A stretch of DNA of 62,000 nucleotides from Cristatella mucedo (Eukaryota > Bryozoa > Phylactolaemata > Cristatellidae), in NCBI GenBank assembly GCA_009760855.2, contig WPIO01000008.1, positions 9,097,501-9,159,500 on the forward strand. The letters are read 5' to 3'. Made by a program: the position numbers and the translations under genes. This document shows, piece after piece, positions 52,650 through 62,000 of this stretch; the first letter of the stretch is position 1; each line of letters opens with the position of its first letter. The notes beneath the pieces were generated by a model. It had not been told where the DNA came from. It was given only the letters and a program-made list of their open reading frames with translations, and did not search any database.

Positions 52650-53210
52650 TTGACGTCAAGGGTCTAGAGGTTTCGTGATTCACATGCGAATTTAGATGTG
52701 GAGGAGGGCATACGCTGTAGCTGTATAAGATCCCCGTGTTGTCTGACACACAGAATTTGGTAATACAGTCGTCTCAGCTTGGAATAATATGCTCGGGCCA
52801 GCAAGTGTCCATTCTTATAGGCGGAGTATTCTCTTATGTGGAGTGAGACTATAGCTAGAACAAATCTGGGAGGCTGAACTGCTATTCTTATAAGCCAAGC
52901 ATTCATATATCCGATATTCCTCAATGCAGAGTCGACTGTAATAGGTGACGAGAACATGCAGACCTAGGAGAAAATTCGGCCGAGTGTGTGATCCTTGAAG
53001 TAAGGTCATGCGCGTGAGCTACAAGACAGTATAAGTGATTCGTTGTGTGAAATTTGGCACCTAATGGATCAAATACACTAATAAAATGAATGAAATTATC
53101 GATAATATAAGACTTATTGCTGGCACACTGAATTCAATTGATAGCAGAGAAATCAGATATAAAGTTAGATTTGGTACCTCTGAGTCAAACAATAAACATA
53201 CACGTTTGAA
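52650..53210 (-). mobile_element. Main LINE family fragment, block B copy
   Basis: Same endonuclease-region fragment as at 33.9-34.44 kb, with the same MITE inside. GGCCGAGTGTGTGATCCTTG near 52,978 and AGATTTGGTACC near 53,167 match the full-length element. Confidence 0.75.
52766..52938. mobile_element. 173-bp MITE, copy 3
   Basis: Ends CAGTCGTCTCAGC and GCAGAGTCGACTG, flanked by TA on both sides. It is at the same position as copy 2 in block A, so it came along with the duplication rather than by a new insertion. Confidence 0.8.
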
Positions 53211-55655
53211 ACTGGTCTTTGATGCATATGTTTCCATTTCAGATCTTTGCAACGACTTTGATTTTCGTAGAAAATTCAGCAACGGAGAAGGAAAGGCTAG
53301 TAAGTAAGGAAAGGCTCGTTGTCGGGATGCGACAATAAAGCTTGGGATGGTGTGGGTCTGCATGCGCACCTTTAAAGGCTTATAATAACAAATGCCTGTC
53401 TATACTAAGTCAGCACGAATCAAAGTGATATTAATGGCTTTTGTTTGCACGATTTCCAAAAATATTAGTGTAATGGCAAGCCAGATGTCTCCATGTCTAT
53501 GATGTATGAGATTCAATTTGGGGTTGTTTTTCTTAAAGAGTATTACCTGGCTTACTTAAAACATCTCCCCTAAATTGTTAAGAAATTGCAAAAACAAGCG
53601 ATGCTTCTTTGAAGTAAACTCTTTAAAAAGACTAAACCTTATTCCAGGTTGAGTAAAAAGTTAGATATGAGTGTTTTGAACATGCATCCACTCTATTATC
53701 AGAAGGATTTACTAAATATTTGACTCCATTGGAACGCATCTGAGATGCTGCTATGGCAAGTAATTTTAATACGAAGCATTATACTTTTACCACATTTAAG
53801 CTTTAGCGACTCTAATTTATTCACGAGGGTGATCTCGTGACCTTAAATGGCACCTAAAGAACAACCACAGGCTGCTCGCCTCTGGATTCTAGATTTACTT
53901 ACTTTTTCATCAGACATTGCTTGAAATGAAACTACGAACTATAAGCGTTGGGCCTCACTCAAAGATCATATTTGATTCACAGAGTAACAGCACTAAATTA
54001 TATGCGAGATGCTAAGCTATTTGACATGAAGCTGAGTGCATGTGGCAAAAAAGAAAGCTGCGAGATGCATCAATATTTCAGCTTTAACTGGATCCTCGGT
54101 AGCTGCAGCAATCTGGACAACGCTATTTGGACGAGTGATATTGTAGCCCACATTCAAGCGAGCAAAAAGTATTGATATACGGGTAGTGAACTCGGTAAGT
54201 GTCACGAGTTAAGCTATACATTTTAAGCTGTCACTTTTTTGTGTGAGAGCGCTATATTGTTCCTGTGTTCCATTATTGAAGCCCATTTGCACAATATACT
54301 ATAATGTAATGCATCGCCATCTATCACTGGACAAAGCCAAAAAGCCTAGATTGGTGTAACGAAGGAGATTTTTCTAAAGCAGACTCTAAGCCTAAGCGGC
54401 TATCGGTGTGCATACTGTGGCGAACTGACTTCCTTTCACCACAAAGCGAAAGTGAGCAGCATAGCTGAGTTAGAAGTTCGGTTAAGGAATTGAGTACCCT
54501 GGACCTAGCAGCTTAGGACGGCTGGAAGAATGTGCCGCCGTTGTCAGCAGGCGATCAGTTGTCGTTGTGTAAAAAATACTGGTATGTACCCGCTTACATA
54601 CACATACAGCGTAAGAGCATCTAAGTACTTTTGTGGTACACCACGCATTATGTATATTTTGCATTTACCGGTGCATGGAAAAACGTGTATCGCGACATGA
54701 TTTGCAGATTTCGCTCGACAGCTCTAAAGAACGGCCCCCTAAAGGCACCCGGTACGCTGCGATTCTCGAATAGCACTCTGGTTACACGTTAGTGGTCAGA
54801 CCATCTGTGGGGGGGGGGCTAGTGCCCCACATAAACGAAATGAAACGAGCTCCTTGTCGCATAAGTAAGCATTGAGATAATTTCGCATTTCGCAAGTGAG
54901 ATATTTTTGCATAGAGCAGCTACTAGGCACGACATTGGACACAATTCACATTATCTTCCTACAAGTGATTGATTGTTAGCATCTCGTTGACACTTGAGGC
55001 AGAGCTGCGAGAGTGGATGTTCGAACTTGTACCAGATAAGCTATTTAGAGGTAATCAGTCCAAATTCACATATACTATTGATATTCGAATGCTACTGTAA
55101 TTCCATTAGAACGCTTTGGATATGTCTCATCAAAAATTGCCATCTGCACTCATCGTGGCCTTATCCGTAGGATTAAAAAATACATGCCAGCTGAAACCCC
55201 AGCCTCATTAATATAACCGCCTCAAGGCCTTTGGTTTTATCGCCCAGATTTCAGTGGGCAGTGACCGAAGGCCTGCCAGAGGAATCGAATACAAGACCAC
55301 TGAAGCCACTGAAGGCACAGGAAGCGAAGCTTAAGCCGCCTTTGAACTTTGAGCATATTAAGCCGTCTACCCGTAGTATCTTTAATAAGATGCTTGACAG
55401 TAAAGAGTTTTGCAGACCATCCCTACTGTCTTCTCCATGGTGTTTACTTGCACGAGTAAATCTCACTAGCCCTAAATTAGTTTAACCAAGAAAATTCTTC
55501 TAGCCGGTTGAAAATATTCAATTTTATCAGAATTGCGTTTCGTTAACCTTTGTACGATCGGGAATGCTTCATTATCTACGAAAGCACTCATTTGGACCTC
55601 CTCGAATAAATCATGACGTATCTACTAGAATGAAGAGCATTTTTGTATTACCTAA

Positions 55656-55658
<3 letters not shown>
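53211..55658. other. Block B, non-coding part
   Basis: Shared with 34.4-36.3 and 39.9-41.1 kb of block A. At 54,017-54,205 (minus) is the frameshifted partner of the ORF at 35,836. A tRNA-like B-box (GTATTCGATTCC on minus, near 55,290) matches block A. No intact exon. Confidence 0.5.
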
Positions 55659-55907
<249 letters not shown>

Positions 55908-56139
55908 TTCTCGCCTCCTGACATAGAGCGCTCTAACGAGCGTTCTTGTTCGTTGCAGAATTCTTCCGAAAACCGAAGTTCTTGCGAACATCGTATACGG
56001 AAACGATACAGCTAAGACCTGTTTAAAGTTATTCTGATTGTTATTTGACCGTAGCGCTTAAGAAATTACGTGCCTATGGACATCTAAACGCTTATCGCTT
56101 TGGGCTGCTGGGTCTCCCACACCGGCGGCTGCCTAAGCT

Positions 56140-56586
56140 TTGCTGGCTGCTAGTAACCTGCTTGTTTGTTATGATCGTCAGCAGCTGTTATCGCTTCGTC
56201 ATCGCATATCAAATGCATTCCTAGATATTAATGTTGTTGCTAAGATTCATGAACTATGCATTAACAAAAGAAAAGCGCCCCGTAGCCGCTGCGGTGGCCG
56301 GAACCGCCAGCTCAGACGCCACTCGTTGGGAGGAACCTGCAAGCTGAGTACCAGCTCGTTCGGTATTCCTAGCATTGTCTTGAACCGCTCAGCACGCTCC
56401 CCCACATGCGTCTCTGTAAATTCCTCAAACTTAGTGATCATCAAGCCTGATGTAACCCCATCGGCCAGACTTAACGCTTGCCTTTGGAATCCTTGCTCAC
56501 TGTGCAATAAACCTCTAGTAATAAGCGACCTTATTTCTGAAAATGGTATCGACCTGATCGCCCTAACTGAAACTTGGCTAAAATAG
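56140..56586 (+). pseudogene. LINE protein, N-terminal part and start of endonuclease
   Basis: 148 codons: a basic N-terminal region (RQQLLSLRHRISNAF, GGRNRQLRRHSLGG), then LNACLWNPCSLCNKPLVISD and LIALTETWLK, whose Glu belongs to the APE-type endonuclease active site. It ends at a TAG (56,584) where the block A copy has the sense codon (LKSINCQT). Normally this region would continue into the main frame. Confidence 0.8.
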
Positions 56587-56828
56587 ATAAACTGTCCGAC
56601 AAATAAAGACGCAACTCCATCTGGTTTCTCGTTCTTTCACACCCCTAGATCAATCAAAACTGGAGGCTGAGTTGCTATTGTCGTGCGCTCGAAATTCAAC
56701 TTCAAGCCATTTGCAGTACCCTCGAAGCAGTCTTTTGAATCAATTGTCTTGGTATCACCCGAAAACAAGCTACCGTAAGTGACAGTAGTCTATCACCCAC
56801 CAGGTATCAAATCCTCCTTTATCTCAGA

Positions 56829-59225
56829 TTGGGTGATTTCAACGTTCACTTTGATAACTTATCTGACGCTTTCAGCACCGAATTTCATGCATTGATTGAC
56901 TCATTGTCTCTTGTGGATCATGTGCATGGACCTACCCACATCAAGGGTCACACACTCGACCAGATTTTCTCATATAACTGCACTTTGTCATCACCAATCA
57001 TTAATAAATCATGCTTATCTGACCACATGCAGATCTCATTCAATCCACAGTGTGTGCCCACATCCTCCTCTAAAATAACCTGTGAATCGCGAAACCTCAA
57101 GACCCTTGACATCGATGCTGTCCGTGCGAGAATATATGCTTCACCTCTGCTGCTCAATCCTCCCTCCGATCTGTCATCATTGGTAGATAGCTTCAACACG
57201 ACACTTGCTGACACGCTAGACGAGTTTGCCCCTCTGACTAAGCACACTGTGCGCCCCCGCCCAGACGGCCTATGGTTTACCACAGACATTAAACTAGCCA
57301 AGTCTACTAAACGAAAGCTTGAAAAAGCATACACAAGATCCGGACTAACTGTCCATCGACAGGTACATGAAGACTACTGTAGGTCGTACCAATCGATCCT
57401 AGCAAAGGCAGAGTCTAGTTTTTATAAAAACATTGTTGAATCACAGATGCACAATCCAAAAATGCTGATTTCGACAATAAACCATCTCCTCAACCGTTCC
57501 CAGACTAGCTCCTTACCTGATGATCCTAATGATGATCTAGCCGATCGCTTCTCTCGATTCTTTGTGCAGAAGATAGACAAGATCAGGGAATCCATCCCTG
57601 CGATGACAACCTCCCCACTAGAATGCTGTACCTCAGTTCCTGGCAGCACCTCAATGTCTGCATTTAGGCAGGTCACTAGTGATCTAGTCCTAAAGTTCGT
57701 ATCTCAATCAAACAAGACAGCAAGTCCTCTGCACCCTATTCCCACTGTCCTGCTCCTACGTTGCATTGATCTGCTGCTGCCATGCATAACTAACATAATT
57801 AATATGTCATTAGCCTCAGGTCATGTCCCAGTACCTTTCAAAAAAGCTGTAGTCAGGCCACTTCTCAGGAAAACTACACTTGACCAAGAGAACTTGAGCA
57901 ACTACCGCCCAGTTTCCCTTCTACCACTCCTATCAAAGACACTAGAACGCATCGTGGCGGACCAGCTGAACTCATATATCGAAACCTCACACCTTGCTAG
58001 TAAGTTCCATTCTGGCTTTAGAGCTAATCACTCCTCAGAGTCAGCATTGCTTCGGGTATACAACGACCTACTTAGGAATGCAGACATGGGTAGAGTGTCT
58101 CTGCTTGTTTTGCTCGATCTTTCGGCAGCTTTTGATACCATCGATCACAAAGCTCTTCTAGAGCGCCTCTCATCTCGCCTGGGCATCACTGGCACTGCTC
58201 TGCAGTGGTTCAGGTCCTATCTCAGTGGGAGACTCCAGAGTATTGACGTGAATGGACAAAGATCATCTGAAGTACCTCTGAAATATGGAGTACCTCAGGG
58301 CTCAGTGCTAGGTCCGGTTCTTTTCACGGTTTATACTCTCCCTCTCGCTGATGTGATTGCCAAGCACAATCTAGGCTTTCACTTCTATGCGGATGAAAAT
58401 CAGTTGTACCTTTGCTTTGATCCCTCCCAGCCTTCGAGCACCTCAAATTCTCTAAACTCACTAGCTGCATGCATTGATGACATCCGCACATGGATGGCAG
58501 CAATTTTTTTAAAACTTAACGATGATAAAACTAACTTACTAGTTATGGGCAAACCCAGTGTGATCCAGAGATTGGAAAGGCTGACTCTCAAAATTGGCTC
58601 TGCCAGCATATTTCCAGTTGAATCAGCTCGAAATCTAGGTGTCATATTCCAAAGCGACCTCTCGTTAGACGACCATATCAGCTCCACAGTCAAATCCACC
58701 TATTTTCAGCTTCACAACATTGGTAAAATTCGGGCCTGTTTAGATAAAGATACCACGTCCAAGTTGGTCCATGCATTCGTGACATCCCGTCTCGACTTCT
58801 GCAATTCACTGCTCACTGGCCTACCAGCATGTGCGATCAGGCGATTGCAGCTGGTGCAAAACTCTGCTGCTAGGCTTGTCTGTCGTGAGAGTCGCAGTTG
58901 CCACATTACTCCACTTCTCGCCGACCTACACTGGCTACCAGTCAAGCAACGGATTGACTTCAAGGTTTTGTCGTTCACTTTTAGTTCCCTTCATTCTATG
59001 GCTCCAGCCTATCTGTCAGATATACTACCCCAGCAGGCTAAGCATAGTACCACCTGCTTTTCGGAATCCAACAGTCTAGAAATACCTCATACAAACCTCA
59101 AAACCTTTGGAGACCATGCATTTAGTTCATACGCTCCCAAAGCCTGGAACTCCCTCCCGACCTGCGTCAGAACATCCCCTGACCTGACCACATTTAAAAG
59201 GATCCTACAAAACACGCCTTTTTAG
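56829..59225 (+). pseudogene. LINE endonuclease C-terminus and reverse transcriptase, long open frame
   Basis: 798 codons without a stop. In order: GDFNVHF and LSDHMQIS (end of endonuclease, residues 1-70), linker to about 330, [32 protein letters not shown] (near 435, first catalytic Asp), GVPQGSVLGPVLF, FYADENQLYL (near 518; YADE instead of YADD), LKLNDDKTNLL, and the L2-type C-terminus LLADLHWLPVKQRIDFKV and KAWNSLP. There is no true start at the left end: a 52-nt deletion at about 56,829 relative to block A removed the join to the endonuclease N-terminus. So the enzyme is truncated. Confidence 0.9.
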
Positions 59226-59482
59226 GACAGCATTTAGTGGGTCCCTGTGATTCGTCCTTGATGTGCTTATGTGTGCTGACACTGCATGCTGCCACTAACC
59301 ACATTTGCATGCTGACCCTGTGCATGTCACCCATAACCATATTATTAATTTCGTTTGTTTTTTCAAGCATGATTTTACTTACCATTCAATTGCATTTCAC
59401 TTTACAGCAAATGTAAAGCGCCTAGAGAGAGATTAAGTTCTCTGAGGGCGCTTTATCAATTGAATTATTATTATTATTATTA

Positions 59483-61437
59483 CGTTGTGTGTGTGTGGTC
59501 AGAGGGAAAGACTGAAGACTTCAATTAAAGGTACTTATCGTGGACTAATTTAACAGGGAAAACTTCAATTGAATCATAATGCATCGTAGTCATTACATTT
59601 TTATTGTAGTACAGATTCATTAGATGTAATGTAGTGCTGCAGTAGCAAAGTCCCTAAAGAATTTGGCTCCAATCAGATGCGAGCTATTGCATAGCATGAT
59701 AAATTGCAAAGAAATAATCAAAAATTCTAATGGGATGCCTCAGACGCATGGGCCAGCAAGCTTGTGATATCCTTATCAACAGTAGCTCCATACCTATTCT
59801 AAGCTTGTGCCTAAATTAACTGTGAAGCTGTTAGTGATAATTGAACTTTAGGTATTATGGTGGTATGTTGTGGTATACGAATTTTTATTTTGAACAGGAC
59901 ACCAGAATGCTGAAGATAAGGACTCCACTATTAGGGGAATCGGTTTTTTAATTTCACTTCTGCAATTTGTATAACTTGAATTTTTATAGTCCTGAAATAG
60001 CATGAGCCAAAAGCGATTGAGCTTTCAAAGGATTGACATGGGAATTAATTCACAGATTTACTTGTGAATTATGAACTTCTTCCTAAATGATAATACAATG
60101 ATTATATCTATATTTTTAACTACACAAACTTTAACTCTCCTGAGGTCAGAAGGCGCGAGCTGCCCGACGCTTATAAAATGAAACGTAACTCCCTGTTAAG
60201 ACGCTTGGTGGATTGTCTCCCCTGAATTAGATTTTTGAAAACTTAGGTGCCATAGTTTTAGGAAGCGAAAGGTTTCTCTGATTTCATGATAGTTTAAAGC
60301 AGTTTTACTATTTAAACCGCATCAGTTCCAGGCGCTAAGCCTAATTTACAAATTATGTGACATCCGGGTATGAACCCAGGGCCGAGTGGGCTATAAGACT
60401 GTTTTGACGCGACTGCCCTCTACAGGACACGATACTCAACACCACTGCTTAATATTTTCTTACCAAGCAGATAAAATTATTCCAGCCTACTACACGGAAT
60501 GGGAACTGTCCTACGCTAATTAAAAGGACAATAGAGGAAAAAAGACGCAGCGTACCTGTATAACTGTCCCACACCTTGAGGCTCTGTTTAAGTTTATCGG
60601 AGCTTGAGTTCACTACCTCGACGTTAGGAAATCGCTGCGACGACCAAACGATGATTATTTAATCCCTATAGTGTTACTCTAGCTTGCAGAAGAAGCAGGT
60701 AGATTTCTATTAACCCTGTTGGTGTTGCTCTGAAGCCTCTCTAAAAGGATGCTTTGGGGCGTAACCCATTTAGCCATGCTTGTAGTTTCACCAGGCGATG
60801 TGTTCCTGGAGAAAAATCACTGTGGAAAGCGTGATAGGAATCTTGTCTAGGGATTCAGAGTACAGCCAGCGATAATGGACCTCTTTTCTCGGTACTTTCA
60901 GTCAACGCCTTAATCGAGTTTCGGCAGGTTTTCACCTCGTTTCAATTGCGACTCATAGTACCTGTTGCAATTAAATAATACTTTTTGGCACCTTACAGAT
61001 TTAAAGCGATGCCAAACACACAACGTGAATGAGGAACCTTGGTCTTATTACTATCACTATAAGTCAAATAGTGAATAATGGTTCGGCTGATTTATGTTGC
61101 TGATGCCATTGACCGCTGACAAGTCCGTCTGTCCAAATTATAGTACAGCTCTCTAATGTATGTGTATATTTCGCGTCTGAAGCTATTTGTAGACCAACTT
61201 TCTAGTTACAGATCAACCCCACCGTCACCTATCTAGAATTTTCAAGACCGTATAGACACACAAATTGAAAAACTCGTTATCACAAAACTTTAAATGTCGT
61301 ACGGTGTTGGATTTTGAATGTCCCCATAATTTAGGTCAATGATGGTGAATTAAGACAAAGCCGGGCTCAAACGAGCATGGCAAAAGAGTACATAATCATT
61401 TGACAGGCCCACTACACTCCACAGTGAATTTCATTTT

Positions 61438-61483
<46 letters not shown>

Positions 61484-61614
61484 CTAGAACACCCGTCTTG
61501 ACTTTTTTACGTGTCCTTTAATCGGCGTTCTATACAGCCAAGTCGCCTTACAATGAATGCCAAGCCTGCTAGCGACATTTTGGTGCTGGCACGGCTAAAG
61601 CGAACCGGGCAAGC
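59483..61614. other. Block B, right part, no gene seen
   Basis: Matches 41.53-43.63 kb. It contains TG remnants at 59,485, a tRNA-like arm GGGTTCATACCC (minus, near 60,370) and (GA)n at 61,438-61,482. No exon is supported. Confidence 0.5.
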
Positions 61615-61881
61615 TTAGCCGTTGTGCAGACGATGGCCCGGAACTCGCGAGGCGTCCGGGCCTGCCTCAGCAGGCACGATCCTAACGGACTGTAAAATAA
61701 TCTTTTGGCCGCTTTTAACTTGCCTACCGCCCCAAAAGCATCCGTTGCTGTGACAGGCTGGACGCAAAGAGTGGGATCCACCAGGCATTGTCTGCACTCC
61801 ACTCGCCACGTACACCACGAGTTCGTCGTGCTCACAGGTAACCATCACGCGTAATGATCCGCATTGCAGCCGCTCGTCTAG
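61615..61881 (-). CDS. 89-codon ORF paired with block A, open
   Basis: On minus: LDERLQCGSLRVMVTCEHDE, LVVYVASGVQTMPGGSHSLR, PACHSNGCFWGGRQVKSGQK and EAGPDASRVPGHRLHNG, then TAA. It has no in-frame ATG at its start, and a TAG lies two codons upstream, so it would be an internal or terminal exon. Four to five Cys suggest a secreted or zinc-binding module, which is inference. The block A copy has one stop. Family not recognised. Confidence 0.35.
   Translation of the reverse strand, partial: LDERLQCGSLRVMVTCEHDELVVYVASGVQTMPGGSHSLRPACHSNGCFWGGRQVKSGQKIILQSVRIVPAEAGPDASRVPGHRLHNG
61635..61662. other. GC-rich hairpin, block B
   Basis: Same 8-bp stem as at 43,650-43,677 (GGCCCGGA and TCCGGGCC) with loop ACTCGCGAGGCG. 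It lies within the paired ORF and codes for part of GPDASRVPGH on minus. Confidence 0.55.
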
Positions 61882-61965
61882 CGTCTAGCCATCGGTGCGA
61901 GCCGGGGCGAGTTTAGTGGTGCCTTCGAAATAAAAAGTTAGGTAAATGGGTTCTTTTCTTTACAG

Positions 61966-62000
61966 ACCGCTGCGGTAAGTACCAGCATTTGTTCAGCGAT
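61966..62000 (+). CDS. Candidate exon start in block B (cut by window end)
   Basis: Acceptor TTCTTTTCTTTACAG, then 2 nt and RCGKYQHLFSD. It is in the same frame and place as the candidate terminal exon at 43,970 in block A (SYGHYKHVISD). The window ends before a stop can be seen. Confidence 0.3.

Larger units (their letters stand above)
55909..59482 (+). mobile_element. Full-length LINE (CR1/L2 type), block B copy
   Basis: Plus-strand element of 3,574 bp from TCTCGCCTCCTGACATAGAG to the 3' hairpin (AAAGCGCCTAGAGAGAGATT, AAGTTCTCTGAGGGCGCTTT) and an ATT tail. It is the best preserved copy in the window and serves as the reference for the fragments. The 5' region (55,909-56,130) is a candidate internal promoter; no ORF1 separate from the EN-RT protein is seen. 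Confidence 0.9.

Noticed and set aside
56829-56831. Start codon of the 798-codon LINE frame
   Set aside because: The codon is TTG at a deletion joint within the endonuclease (before GDFNVHF), so it is not a natural start.
61438-61482. GA run as a promoter GAGA element
   Set aside because: A simple repeat with a shorter counterpart at 43,447 in block A; there is no transcription start evidence.

Overview
The window looks like nuclear DNA of an animal, most likely an AT-rich marine invertebrate; the sequence alone does not fix the phylum. The reasons are a multi-exon gene with GT-AG introns that encodes a dopamine-beta-hydroxylase-like copper monooxygenase (closest to vertebrate MOXD1), many CR1/L2-type LINE fragments, tRNA-derived SINEs, Tc1/mariner-type MITEs, a Ty3/Gypsy LTR element and long dinucleotide microsatellites. 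No bacterial genes, operons or CRISPR arrays are visible.

Layout. 1-10.6 kb: mostly unassigned DNA with LINE 3' ends, one 173-bp MITE, a 9-bp minisatellite and one exon-like ORF (6.2-6.5 kb). 10.6-28.4 kb: eight plus-strand exons of the MOXD1-like gene, in frame with each other. The N-terminal DOMON part and the C-terminus are not seen. Its introns carry SINEs, LINEs, a hairpin repeat and microsatellites; one intron of about 8 kb splits the CuM half of the catalytic core. Five of the six expected copper ligands are present, but the first His of the H-x-H pair is Gln. 29-33 kb: oppositely oriented LINE fragments.

33.9-44.1 kb (block A) and 52.6-62.0 kb (block B, cut by the window end) are two copies of one segmental duplication. 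Each carries its own nearly full-length LINE (about 3.6 kb; minus strand in A, plus in B) at a different site, so both LINE copies arrived after the duplication. A MITE nested in an older LINE fragment lies at the same place in both blocks, so it predates the duplication. Both full-length LINE copies share YADE instead of YADD in the reverse transcriptase active site. Several short ORFs are also paired between the blocks; the best is 89 codons with no indel.

Between the blocks are a decayed minus-strand Ty3/Gypsy element (44.96-49.21 kb, 140-bp LTRs, gag to integrase recognisable), a GC-richer stretch with three phase-compatible candidate exons on the minus strand (49.66-50.51 kb), and further SINE and LINE debris. 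The SINEs end in a tail that resembles the LINE 3' hairpin, which suggests that the LINE machinery mobilised them. Exon calls rest on reading frames, splice signals and family resemblance read by eye; no searches were run.
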